A stretch of 40,810 nt of DNA, from positions 1-40,810 of the IMG/VR virus record IMGVR_UViG_3300001750_000012; one strand, written 5' to 3'. This stretch comes from a virus. Below the pieces are notes generated by a model. The model ran no database searches, was not told the origin of the DNA, and worked only from the letters and a program-made list of their open reading frames with translations. Of this stretch, positions 1 to 7,966 are shown piece after piece. The first letter of the stretch is position 1; each line of letters opens with the position of its first letter. A program made the translations under genes and the position numbers.

Positions 1-18
1 CCCCCCCCCCTTTTTTTT
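1..18. other. Homopolymer contig end (C10 then T8)
   Basis: The window opens with ten C followed by eight T, before ordinary AT-rich sequence. Together with the T run at the other end this looks like an assembly or read-end artefact rather than a biological terminus, but the sequence alone cannot decide. No direct terminal repeat is seen between the two ends. Confidence 0.5.
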
Positions 19-96
19 AATTTTATTTGTTAAATCAAATAAAATGGATTCTTTTTAATATACAAGTTTATCGATAAAAATGTAAAAGGAGGGAAA

Positions 97-975
97 ATGA
101 AAACTTTAATAAGATTTATAACAAGGTGTATGATGATATTTTTGTTGGTTATATTTACAACAACTGGATATGCAAAAATGGTTTCAATTCAAGATGTTGA
201 CGGCAGGCCCAGGGGATTAAAAATTGCTGATGATGGTTCTCAGGATATCAACGTACAAGATCAAACAACTCCTGTATTGATTCTCCCAATGGTTCAGCAA
301 TTGTTATTAACAACTCTTGCTGCTCATGCTAATAAAGGGGATTATTCATTTGAAGTGGTATCTGCCACTGGATTGGTTGCTAATCAACATATACGGATAA
401 TTAATTCAAATGCAGATCGTTATTATTTTGGAACAATTTTATCAGTGGTGAGTACTACAGTTAATCTGGATACTCCTATTGATTTTGATTACATTGCTGG
501 ATCAGAAGTAACCTCAAGTAATATCAATATGGCGGTAGATGGTGATCCAACCCCGATTATTTTTACATTAAGAACAGGTGCCCCCAGTATTCCGTCAGCG
601 GTGGATATTACCCGAATGATATTTACTTGTGTTACTGATGGTTTGGTTGATTTAACTAAATTTGGTGATTTGACAGCATTAACAAGAGGAATGGTATTTA
701 GGAAAGTGACCCCTACGGTAACTACAAATATATTTAATATTAAAACAAATGCAGATCTGGCAAATATTGCTTATGATTTTACTGCTTATGTTGCCACTAA
801 TCCACAGCAAGGAAAAAATGGGTTTGTCTGCCGTTTGACATTTGCTGGTCAAAATAAAATGGGGGTAGCACTTAGACTTGAACAAAACGATAATTTGGAA
901 GTGCTCATTCAAGATGATATTGATGGGTTGGCCTTACTGGAAGTAATTCTTGAGGGGCACACTACAATTAATTAA
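97..975 (+). CDS. Phage structural-type protein with N-terminal signal peptide
   Basis: A 292-residue protein of unknown function directly upstream of the portal. The first ~26 residues look like a Sec signal peptide: a basic start (MKTLIRFITR), a hydrophobic core (MIFLLVIFTTT) and a likely signal peptidase I site after GYA. The remainder is rich in beta-strand-forming residues; a segment around residues 123-155 (NLDTPIDF, then MAVDGDPTP) resembles beta-rich phage virion proteins as I recall them. A good ribosome site (aaaggaggg) precedes ATG 97. A virion protein would not normally carry an export signal, so it may be a periplasmic or surface protein, or the hydrophobic start may have another role. 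Gene and start are well supported; function is open. Confidence 0.8.
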   Translation: MKTLIRFITRCMMIFLLVIFTTTGYAKMVSIQDVDGRPRGLKIADDGSQDINVQDQTTPVLILPMVQQLLLTTLAAHANKGDYSFEVVSATGLVANQHIRIINSNADRYYFGTILSVVSTTVNLDTPIDFDYIAGSEVTSSNINMAVDGDPTPIIFTLRTGAPSIPSAVDITRMIFTCVTDGLVDLTKFGDLTALTRGMVFRKVTPTVTTNIFNIKTNADLANIAYDFTAYVATNPQQGKNGFVCRLTFAGQNKMGVALRLEQNDNLEVLIQDDIDGLALLEVILEGHTTIN

Positions 976-1010
976 TAATTAAACAAATATAATAAATTTA
1001 GGAGAAAATA

Positions 1011-2639
1011 ATGGCCGGTTTAAATAGAGAAGAAATTAAATCTGTTCATCTTGAGTATAGAATAAATTTAGCCCTTTGGAAACTTTATATGGCTGCTTAT
1101 AAAGGGATTGACGCAATTGTAAGGGGTAATTATATTCCACAACATGAAAGGGAACCAGACATTGCTTACACCCGGAGAATCAAAGATTTGTATTCCTTTG
1201 CTTATTCAAAATCAGTCTCTGGTATATTCACCTATCACCTTTTGAATAAGCCCCCTCAAGGCAGGAAACTTCAAAAGATTGAAAAGAATGAGTTTTGGAC
1301 TATGTTTTTTAAAGATGCTAATTTATATGGTGATTCATATGATGCCACTATATCCAGTTTATCTTTGAATGCATCTATACAAGGACATATGGGTATTTTG
1401 ATTGATAAAAGCCCTGTTAAATTTAAAACAATTAAAGAACAAAAAGATGCCAAGGTATACCCGTATATTGCCGCGTATCATCCACCGGCAATCCTCGACT
1501 GGAAATTTGAAAAAGATGAATTTTACCGACCATATTTAAGTTATTTAAAATTGCTTGATGAAGATGGCAGATATAGAATCTGGACAAAAGATACATGGGC
1601 TGTATATGAGATTACAGATTCAGAAGGCCGACCGGAAGCTCCCAATGTTTCTATTGTTTCATTATCTGCTGGTTCATCAAATAGTCAAATCACTGGAGCC
1701 AAAGCAGCCCCAGGGTCAAAACCAATTCCTGTGACCATTCCAAGTTCAAGAGGTGAAGTGGTTGAACCCATAAGCCAGGGAGATAATAAATTAGGGTTTA
1801 TTCCTTTTATATGGTATTACAATCTGAAAACAGATAAACAAGGAATTGGAGAAAGTGATTTAAGCGAGATTGCCAGGATTGATATATCATTAGTCAAGAA
1901 TGCATCACAAATCGAAGAAATTATTAATTTTGCGGCATTTCCAATGCTTATGAAGCCAAAAAGAGATGCTGATCCTAAGAAACAAGCACTTGAACAAGAT
2001 GATGAAGTATCTGTCCAGTCAGTAGTAGAATATGATCCAGAATACCCAGAATCAAAACCGGAATGGCTTACCCCAGAAGTTGAAAAAGCAATATCCAGTA
2101 TTCTAAAAACAATGGAACACAAGGTGGGTGAAATATATCGGTCGGCTAATATCGGTGGGTTGGCCGGAACAGAAGTTTCTACTCAGGCCAAAAGCGGAGT
2201 AGCCCTCAAGGCAGAATTTCAAATACTTAATTCTATTTTGGTGGCTAAGTCTATGAATCTTGAAAAGGCAGAAAACAAGATACTTGAATATTGGCTTAAA
2301 TGGGAAGAAGTTTGGGACAAATATAAGGAAGAAGTAAATTTTGGTCGATCCAAATCGTTTAATGTAGAGGATGTAGCGGCAGATCTTGAAAATGCTTTGA
2401 CGGCAAAAACAATAGTCATGTCTAAAACCTTTAATGGATTATTACAAAAGCAGACTGCAAAACAGGTTCTGCCATCAATGTCCGAAGATGACCAGAATTT
2501 AATAAATCAAGAAATTGATGATGCCGTTGATAAAATGCCGGAACCAGGGGAAAGTACTACTGGTGAAATAGATGATGAAGATAACCCTGGAACAAGAAAT
2601 ATTATTGATAAAGGCATGAAAGAAGATGACGAGGAGTAA
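1011..2639 (+). CDS. Portal protein (DUF4055-like)
   Basis: This 542-residue protein is probably the portal, the dodecameric ring at one capsid vertex through which DNA is packaged and released. The N-terminal part (YIPQHEREPDIAYTRRI, then a Y-F-A-Y-S region) and overall length fit the DUF4055 portal family. Residues ~260-430 hold the usual portal core with a helical stem, and the last ~40 residues are strongly acidic. Order agrees: the next gene encodes a MuF-type head protein, then scaffold and capsid follow. ATG 1011 has a ggaga ribosome site. No terminase gene precedes it inside the window. The call rests on family resemblance read by eye plus gene order. Confidence 0.85.
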   Translation: MAGLNREEIKSVHLEYRINLALWKLYMAAYKGIDAIVRGNYIPQHEREPDIAYTRRIKDLYSFAYSKSVSGIFTYHLLNKPPQGRKLQKIEKNEFWTMFFKDANLYGDSYDATISSLSLNASIQGHMGILIDKSPVKFKTIKEQKDAKVYPYIAAYHPPAILDWKFEKDEFYRPYLSYLKLLDEDGRYRIWTKDTWAVYEITDSEGRPEAPNVSIVSLSAGSSNSQITGAKAAPGSKPIPVTIPSSRGEVVEPISQGDNKLGFIPFIWYYNLKTDKQGIGESDLSEIARIDISLVKNASQIEEIINFAAFPMLMKPKRDADPKKQALEQDDEVSVQSVVEYDPEYPESKPEWLTPEVEKAISSILKTMEHKVGEIYRSANIGGLAGTEVSTQAKSGVALKAEFQILNSILVAKSMNLEKAENKILEYWLKWEEVWDKYKEEVNFGRSKSFNVEDVAADLENALTAKTIVMSKTFNGLLQKQTAKQVLPSMSEDDQNLINQEIDDAVDKMPEPGESTTGEIDDEDNPGTRNIIDKGMKEDDEE

Positions 2640-2646
2640 TTGACCT

Positions 2647-3540
2647 ATGGCTTCAAAAAAGGAAATTACAAAGGCAGCACGGGATTCTGATGAATGGTTA
2701 AAGGCTCGTCAAAAGAAGCATATCACTATGGTTCAGAATTCAATGAAAACTTTGCAAACCGATATTCTTAATTCATTGAATGTTTTGAAAATGGATGATA
2801 CCGGCAAACTTATGAGATTAAAGGCCAATTTAGGAGTTGCACAGAAACTTCAAGTAAAAATAGAAAAGTTTTTTTATTCTGATTTTAATAATCATACCAG
2901 AAAAATTGTTCGAGATTTTAAATCTGCCCATGCCGATATAAAAACAAATTTCAAGACGATTGGTGAAGCAGCTAAATTTGGTGATGTTGATGAAACAATG
3001 ACTCAGGTTTTGCGTGATGGATATTATTCTGATTTTCTTGGTATTGGAGAAACAGCAAAGCAAAAGGTAGTTCAATCTGTTTATGATAATGTCCTGGCCG
3101 GGGGCAAGTTTTCTGATTTAGAAAGTGAAATCAGGCAAGCAATATTGGGATCTGCAGCCAAAGGGGTGGTTGGTTCTTCCCTTGCTCAATATGCCAGATT
3201 ATACGCCCGTGATATGATAATGAATTATCACAATGAAGTAATGCTTAAAAAAGCTGAAGACCTTGGAATGGATACCTTTATTTATATGGGCACCCTGATG
3301 AGCAAATCAAGGCGTTTTTGCCGCAGGCGGGTAGGTAATCCATATACAAGAACAATGATTAATTCATGGAATTTTAAGTGGCAAGGTAAAAGCGGACCAG
3401 CTATGACTAAAAGAGGGGGATATAATTGCCGTCATCATTGGCAACCTGTTCGTAAAAAATGGTTGGAAGAAGATGAGCAGGAGATGCTTGATAAATTGTG
3501 GAGACTGGATAAAAAAGGCAATCCAATTAAAAAAAAATAA
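2647..3540 (+). CDS. Minor head protein, MuF / SPP1 gp7-like
   Basis: A 297-residue head morphogenesis protein of the MuF type, which binds the portal inside the capsid. A helical N-terminal half is followed by the diagnostic C-terminal core: YARDMIMNYHNE, then F-I-Y-M-G-T-L-M-S-K-S-R-R-F-C and the closing YNCRHHWQPV, with conserved Cys/His residues. It lies directly after the portal. The frame stops at 3538-3540 inside an A9 run. One base fewer there would let the frame continue into a Lys/Pro linker, a ParB-like region and a metallopeptidase-like domain, so the stop may be a frameshift, a sequencing error or a slippage site rather than the true end of the protein. Confidence 0.88.
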   Translation: MASKKEITKAARDSDEWLKARQKKHITMVQNSMKTLQTDILNSLNVLKMDDTGKLMRLKANLGVAQKLQVKIEKFFYSDFNNHTRKIVRDFKSAHADIKTNFKTIGEAAKFGDVDETMTQVLRDGYYSDFLGIGETAKQKVVQSVYDNVLAGGKFSDLESEIRQAILGSAAKGVVGSSLAQYARLYARDMIMNYHNEVMLKKAEDLGMDTFIYMGTLMSKSRRFCRRRVGNPYTRTMINSWNFKWQGKSGPAMTKRGGYNCRHHWQPVRKKWLEEDEQEMLDKLWRLDKKGNPIKKK

Positions 3541-3739
3541 AGTGATTGTTAAACCAATTGTGAAACCAATTAAAAAAGAACCAACATTGCTTACCCGTTT
3601 TACGGAAGATGGTACTAAGTTATCCTCTAATTTAGTTCAACAAAAATGGCCAAGTAAAACATCTTTACCAACCTTTAAGGATACCACAGCATTTGATATA
3701 TCAAGACGTGATAAATTTATTGATATTTTGGGGGGATAG
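3541..3739 (+). pseudogene. Out-of-frame linker continuation of the MuF protein
   Basis: This segment reads openly in the +1 frame relative to the MuF gene, beginning KVIVKPIVKPIKKEP and running to RRDKFIDILGG, where it stops right after a G6 run (3730-3735). It has no ribosome site or convincing start codon of its own. The KPIVKP linker recurs at 4017-4040, with an 18-base DNA identity (aaaccaattgtgaaacca), which ties it to the downstream segment. It is best read as the middle of one long protein broken by single-base indels at both ends. If the extra A upstream and extra G downstream are removed, the frame joins cleanly. Confidence 0.6.
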
Positions 3740-3749
3740 CAAGTGTCAA

Positions 3750-4898
3750 ATGCCAATAACTAAAAAATTACCTTTTAATAAACTTAAAACATACCAATCA
3801 ACTATTGAACAAGAACGAACTATTCAGATGGCCAAAGAATTTAGTGATGTCGAATATGCAAAGATCGGATTACCACGGGTTTATCAATTACCTGATAAAA
3901 CTTATTTATTGGCAGATGGTAATCACAGGGTCAATGCTGCCATATTGGCTGGCAGAACAGAAGGGGATTTTACAATAATCCAACTTATTCAGAAAAAAGG
4001 GGTTTCACCAAAACCAGTTCCAAAACCAATTGTGAAACCAGAAACTATTGGTAAAGATATTGTATCAAATGCTCCGTCTTTAAAAAGAATTCAAAAAGAA
4101 TTAGCGGTAGTAAAAGCAAGTCCTGAATATAAGATGTATCAAAGTTCTGCTAATAAATTACAAAAAGAATTAGATGCTAAAATCAAAATTAGAAATGCTA
4201 TTAAGCAAGAACAAAATAAACTTGAAGATAAACTTGAAGACGAACTTAATATTAATTATAGAGAGTTTAAAAAAGTGCCTGAATATAGGAGTCTTGAGAA
4301 AAAATATTGGAAAGCGGTTGCTGACATTGGGGATGTAAAAAGAGATTTAAATGGACCAGTTCAACAAATGACTGATATGACTAAAGAAGTGGTTTTGAAA
4401 GGGATTATTCCACCTAAAGGCGGCACTATTTCGGTCGTCTACCCAACCGGTAAAAGTACAAGTTTAATTAATAATTTTAAAAAAGCTATATCTAAAACTG
4501 AAGATTTATTACATCCATCTGTATTAAAGAAAATACCTGAAATTCATTTGAATCACCAATCTGGTATAAGAGCATATTACAGTAAAGAAATGAAAGGTAA
4601 GGGTGTTACACGACCATCAGGCATGTATGTTGGTAATGCTGATGCTTTGACTATTACTCATGAATTTGGACATCATATAGAAACTACTATACCTGGATTA
4701 AAAGCCCGTGCTAATGCTTTTTTAAGGAAAAGAGCAGCCGGTGATCCACTTACTCCTATTTATAAAGGAACGAGGGAAATGGGATGGTCAGATGGATTTT
4801 TTAGTCATTATTGTGGTAAATTTTATGCTAGTGGGGCGACTGAACTTGTTTCAATGGGGCTTGAACAGATGGGCGTGATCCATATGAATTTTTTATGA
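3750..4898 (+). CDS. ParB-like plus zincin-like metallopeptidase segment of a MuF polyprotein
   Basis: Open frame with two recognisable parts. The N-terminal ~80 residues look like a ParB-like/Srx domain, with ADGNHRVNAAIL as the DGxHR box. After a K/P linker and a charged coiled-coil region comes a domain with THEFGHHIE (HExxH-type zincin motif, near 4655-4682) followed by a C-terminal segment ending E-L-V-S-M-G-L-E-Q. That layout resembles metallopeptidase-like domains attached to phage MuF/polyvalent proteins. ATG 3750 lacks a well-spaced ribosome site, and the frame is open upstream to about 3693, which supports it being an internal part of a longer protein starting at 2647. The 3' end is also frame-broken: the family-like end lies in another frame. 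Confidence 0.7.
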   Translation: MPITKKLPFNKLKTYQSTIEQERTIQMAKEFSDVEYAKIGLPRVYQLPDKTYLLADGNHRVNAAILAGRTEGDFTIIQLIQKKGVSPKPVPKPIVKPETIGKDIVSNAPSLKRIQKELAVVKASPEYKMYQSSANKLQKELDAKIKIRNAIKQEQNKLEDKLEDELNINYREFKKVPEYRSLEKKYWKAVADIGDVKRDLNGPVQQMTDMTKEVVLKGIIPPKGGTISVVYPTGKSTSLINNFKKAISKTEDLLHPSVLKKIPEIHLNHQSGIRAYYSKEMKGKGVTRPSGMYVGNADALTITHEFGHHIETTIPGLKARANAFLRKRAAGDPLTPIYKGTREMGWSDGFFSHYCGKFYASGATELVSMGLEQMGVIHMNFL

Positions 4899-4951
4899 AG
4901 GATCCGGGTCATTTTGAATTTATATTAAAAATTATGTGGGGGAAGAAATGA
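4874..4951 (+). pseudogene. Out-of-frame C-terminal tail of the metallopeptidase-like domain
   Basis: From about 4874 a different frame reads R-DPYEFFMKDPGHFEFILKI and ends at TGA 4949-4951. A D-P-x-x-F then DP-x-x-F ending closely follows the S-M-G-L-E-Q segment in proteins of this type as I remember them, so the reading frame was probably lost near 4868-4876. The TGA overlaps the ATG of the next gene (ATGA, 4948-4951), the normal coupling expected if this were the true gene end. Confidence 0.55.
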
Positions 4952-5175
4952 TAAAAATTCAATATGGTAATGGGACATATATAATTGATAATGGCATTAT
5001 ATCATCGGAAGAACCAGAAATCGAAAAAGTGTTTAATAAATATATTGATCAATCAGTTTTACCGTGGCAGGGAGAACCTGATTTTGTATTGGCAACCAGA
5101 ATGATAGAATTAATGGGCCAGGGATCAATTGTGATTAAATTTGCTGAACAATCTGACCCAGAAACTGTGTATTAA
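4948..5175 (+). CDS. Small acidic hypothetical protein
   Basis: A 75-residue protein, not recognised. I chose ATG 4948 because it overlaps the stop of the restored upstream frame (ATGA) and has a ggggaag ribosome site; a GTG at 4936 is possible but less well placed. It starts MIKIQYGNGTYIIDNG, is mildly acidic, has no membrane segment and no cysteines. Short proteins of this kind commonly sit between MuF genes and scaffold genes, often annotated only as hypothetical. Confidence 0.6.
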   Translation: MIKIQYGNGTYIIDNGIISSEEPEIEKVFNKYIDQSVLPWQGEPDFVLATRMIELMGQGSIVIKFAEQSDPETVY

Positions 5176-5192
5176 TTGGTAAAGGAGAATTG

Positions 5193-5687
5193 ATGGCATA
5201 TTATATACCAAATCCAAATATATTTAGGCCGGAAGAAATTTTTCCGCCCTGGATAGTTGACCAGTATCGTGACAAAAATAAAAACATAAATAAAACAATT
5301 TGGAGACTTACCGATTCAAGGCTTTTATGGACTGCAGTTCAATTGCGGGGTTTATTTGGAAAGATGACGGTAAACAATTATCTATGGGGTGGATCGAATG
5401 ATGAAAGAGGATATAGGGATCCTATCCGATTAATTGATATTAAGCATTTCAAGCAAACCGGGGTCATTCGTGCTTCTTGGTCATCATTTACGTCACAGCA
5501 TTGTTTTGGTAGGGCGTTAGATAGTACGTTCAAAAATTATTTGGTAAAAGACATCATAAAGTATATAATGACAAACAATGAGAGAAATGAATTTAAATAT
5601 ATAATGGCAATAGAAAAGGAGACACGTTGGTTTCATTTTGATATACGCAATTTTAAAATTGCAAATCAAAGATTTTTTATTTTTTAA
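5193..5687 (+). CDS. M15-type peptidoglycan peptidase (candidate endolysin)
   Basis: A 164-residue protein with the M15 (D-Ala-D-Ala carboxypeptidase / L,D-endopeptidase) zinc signature. SQHCFGRALD gives SxHxxGxAxD with His103 and Asp110, and TRWFHFDIRN gives the W-x-H-x-D segment with His148. These would coordinate zinc and cleave peptidoglycan cross-links. It is compact, with no signal peptide and no separate cell-wall-binding domain. ATG 5193 follows aaaggag at ideal spacing; a TTG at 5190 is also in frame. It sits in the head module, 17 kb from the holin-like gene, so it could be the lysis enzyme or a virion-associated peptidase. Confidence 0.78.
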   Translation: MAYYIPNPNIFRPEEIFPPWIVDQYRDKNKNINKTIWRLTDSRLLWTAVQLRGLFGKMTVNNYLWGGSNDERGYRDPIRLIDIKHFKQTGVIRASWSSFTSQHCFGRALDSTFKNYLVKDIIKYIMTNNERNEFKYIMAIEKETRWFHFDIRNFKIANQRFFIF

Positions 5688-5717
5688 ATTTAATTAATTG
5701 TAAGTTAATTGGTCTGG

Positions 5718-5762
5718 CTTATTCCCTTGAATAAGGAAAGCCGCCAAAACGTCCGAATGGAC
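5718..5762 (+). promoter_or_regulatory. Two adjacent hairpins in the leader of the scaffold-capsid genes
   Basis: A perfect 7-bp hairpin (CTTATTC, loop CCTT, GAATAAG; 5718-5735) is flanked by GGC/GCC. It is followed by a 4-bp hairpin (GTCC, loop gaat, GGAC; 5751-5762), directly before the aaggag ribosome site of the scaffold gene. No T run follows, so this is more likely an mRNA processing or stabilising element for highly expressed capsid genes than a terminator. Function is inferred. Confidence 0.4.
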
Positions 5763-5774
5763 AAGGAGTACAAA

Positions 5775-6644
5775 ATGCCTTTAGTAATGAAGCTTGATGC
5801 AGAAACAAATGCCCCGGTGATCACTGATGATAAAAAGATTGTATATTATGACGATCAGGATCCTGACAAAAAAGACTTGCCACTTGATCCTGCCGGCATG
5901 TATGTGAAAATCGGTGAACTGGGAAAGCAGAACAAAAAAGATCGGGATAATTATCGTGATCTTCGTGATACTTATAAAATCTTTGAAAACATTGAAGCAG
6001 ATAAACTTTCCGAATGGAAAGAAAATGCTGACAAAGCATTGGCAACGGTTGAAAATTTCAATGATAAAGACTGGATGAAAGCAGATAAGGTTGACAAATT
6101 GAAAGCTGACATGAAGGAATCTTATGATGCCAAACTGGCAGCAAAAGACCAGGTTTTAAATGAACGGGATAATGCTCATTTGGAAGTGGTTGGGAAAAAA
6201 GATAGTGTTATCAGAAAATTGATGGTAACCAATAAATTTGCGCAATCTCCTTTCTTTGTTGGTGAAAAAAAGAAAACGATTTTGCCGCCGGATATCGGAG
6301 AAGACACTTTTGGAAAATATTATAAGGTGGAAGACGATGACGGCAAAGCAGTTCTCCGGGCTTATCATGCCAATGGTGATATCATAAATTCTAAATTGAA
6401 CCCGGGTGAACCGGCGGAATTTGAAGAAGCAATGGGTATCATTATAGACGAGTATCCAAATCGAGATAGTATTCTGGCTGCTTCAAGTGGTGGTTCAGGT
6501 GGACAAGGCGGAAAAGGAAATCAGGGGGATCCAGATGACCTGGCTACCCTCAAAACACAACACAAGGAAGCTTTGAAAAATGGACAAACACAGCTTGCAA
6601 TTTCGTTAAAGAATAAAATCTTTGCGATTGAGCAGGCCCTTTAA
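5775..6644 (+). CDS. Capsid scaffolding protein
   Basis: A 289-residue, highly charged, mostly helical protein directly upstream of the major capsid gene, as expected for a scaffold that templates procapsid assembly and is then lost. Residues ~45-150 are strongly helical and rich in Lys, Asp and Glu, as in coiled coils. After a Gly-rich linker (GGSGGQGGKG) comes a short basic amphipathic C-terminal helix (LKTQHKEALKNGQTQLA), the usual capsid-binding part. I chose ATG 5775 because of its aaggag ribosome site; an in-frame upstream extension to 5709 lacks one and overlaps the leader hairpins. Confidence 0.8.
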   Translation: MPLVMKLDAETNAPVITDDKKIVYYDDQDPDKKDLPLDPAGMYVKIGELGKQNKKDRDNYRDLRDTYKIFENIEADKLSEWKENADKALATVENFNDKDWMKADKVDKLKADMKESYDAKLAAKDQVLNERDNAHLEVVGKKDSVIRKLMVTNKFAQSPFFVGEKKKTILPPDIGEDTFGKYYKVEDDDGKAVLRAYHANGDIINSKLNPGEPAEFEEAMGIIIDEYPNRDSILAASSGGSGGQGGKGNQGDPDDLATLKTQHKEALKNGQTQLAISLKNKIFAIEQAL

Positions 6645-6681
6645 ATATTTCAAAGTCTCCAATTATTTAAGGAGAAGTAAA

Positions 6682-7647
6682 ATGGCTAATACAGAAGCTG
6701 CAGGTACCTCGTGGAATTGTCCGAACTACACTGGTGAACTTTATTTAATCGGTGCAAATCAAACCCCATTTTTAAATATGATTGGTGGTTTACAAGGTGC
6801 TGGAATCAGGACCGTAAGTTCTTTTGAGTTTCCCCTTGCGCAGCCTTGGGCCTTGGAAAGTCCCAGCCAGCCAGCCATCACTGAAACAGCATCATTGACT
6901 GCCCCTACTCCCTGGACTTATGTTCGTGGTCAGGATACCAATACCTGTCAGATTTTTCATAGATCAGTAAGCATTTCCTATGCAAAACAATCTGTTCCAG
7001 GTTCTATTGTTGCTGATGCTACCACTGGTTTGGTTGATATGAATGAAATGCAACCGGTTCAGAATGAAAAAGATTTTCAAATCGGTGCCCATCTCCGACA
7101 GATTGCAGTGAATACCGATTATACTTTTTTAAATGGTGAATATCAAAAAGCAACCGGTGCTGGTGTAGCTGCAAAAACCAGGGGGGTTATTACCGCCTGT
7201 TCAACCAATACGGTAGATGCTTCCAGTACTGCCCTGAGTCGTACCATGTTTAATGAACTGGTCAGGAATATGGCATCTAATGGGGCGGAATTCAGAAACC
7301 CGGTTATTTTTGTGAATGCATTTCAGAAACAGCAAATTACGGAAATCTTTGGTTATGCTCCCCAGGACAGAAATGTGGGTGGTATGGATATCAAACAGAT
7401 TGAAACTGATTTTGCTCAATTCGGTGTTATCTGGGCACCAAATGTTCCATCAGCTACCTTGCTGGTAGCTGATCTTGATGTTTGCAAACCGGTCTTTCTA
7501 CCGGTGCCAGGTAAAGGGGTTCTTTTTTATGAAGAACTTTCCAAAACAGGGGCATCCGAACGAGGCCAGATTTATGGCCAAATCGGTATTGATTATGGTC
7601 CGGAAGAATTTCATGGAACAATCACTAACCTAACTACTTCCCTTTGA
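6682..7647 (+). CDS. Major capsid protein (SU10/DUF5309-like, HK97 fold expected)
   Basis: A 321-residue major head protein. The N-terminus (MANTEAAGTSWNCPNYTGEL, then TPFLNMIGG) and segments such as TYVRGQDTNTCQIFH and the late Y-E-E-L-S-K-T-G-A-S-E-R-G-Q look like the SU10/DUF5309 capsid family, which has an HK97-type fold. Codon usage is less AT-biased here than in the early genes, as is common for heavily expressed genes. ATG 6682 has a strong aaggag site; the in-frame region upstream overlaps the scaffold gene and is discarded. It lies between scaffold and connector genes, the canonical place. Confidence 0.88.
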   Translation: MANTEAAGTSWNCPNYTGELYLIGANQTPFLNMIGGLQGAGIRTVSSFEFPLAQPWALESPSQPAITETASLTAPTPWTYVRGQDTNTCQIFHRSVSISYAKQSVPGSIVADATTGLVDMNEMQPVQNEKDFQIGAHLRQIAVNTDYTFLNGEYQKATGAGVAAKTRGVITACSTNTVDASSTALSRTMFNELVRNMASNGAEFRNPVIFVNAFQKQQITEIFGYAPQDRNVGGMDIKQIETDFAQFGVIWAPNVPSATLLVADLDVCKPVFLPVPGKGVLFYEELSKTGASERGQIYGQIGIDYGPEEFHGTITNLTTSL

Positions 7648-7703
7648 TACGGGTTCAGTTTTGTTTTTGATTTAAATTTTTTTTGTAGAAAGGGAGAATG
7701 ACC

Positions 7704-7928
7704 ATGAGTAATGAGGATTATAAAAGGGAAAGGCGGTTCATGGAAACGAGCCCAGCCCGTTACCCGGAAGAAAGGAAGTATTTTGCTGCTTTAAATCGGC
7801 ATTTGCAAGTATCAGGAGTTTGGTCAACGACCACGACCACGACCACGACCACGACAACTTCTACTACTTCAACTTCCAGTTCCACGACTACTTCAACTTC
7901 ATCAAGTACAACCACAACTACTGCTTGA
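7704..7928 (+). CDS. Small protein with threonine/serine-rich C-terminal tail
   Basis: A 74-residue protein directly after the major capsid gene. Residues 1-41 are charged and helical (MSNEDYKRERRFME, then YPEERKYFAALNRHLQ); residues 42-74 are almost only Thr and Ser, ending in Ala. The Thr tract is encoded partly by a hexanucleotide repeat. Position suggests a capsid-associated or decoration protein, but no family is recognised. The tail would be a natural substrate for O-glycosylation, or could act as a disordered stalk. ATG 7704 is spaced correctly from agggag; the ATG at 7698 is too close. Confidence 0.7.
   Translation: MSNEDYKRERRFMETSPARYPEERKYFAALNRHLQVSGVWSTTTTTTTTTTTSTTSTSSSTTTSTSSSTTTTTA
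7827..7850 (+). repeat. Hexanucleotide repeat (acgacc)x4 coding Thr
   Basis: Four exact copies of acgacc (7827-7850), followed by acgaca, encode consecutive threonines in the tail of the preceding small protein. Such in-frame repeats can gain or lose units by replication slippage without breaking the reading frame, so tail length could vary between phage isolates. Confidence 0.8.
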
Positions 7929-7966
7929 TGATTTGGCAATAATATTCATAAGAAAGGCAGAATAGT

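Noticed and set aside
3529-3537. -1 programmed ribosomal frameshift at the MuF A-run
   Set aside because: The open continuation is in the +1 (or -2) frame, so a standard -1 slip would not reach it.
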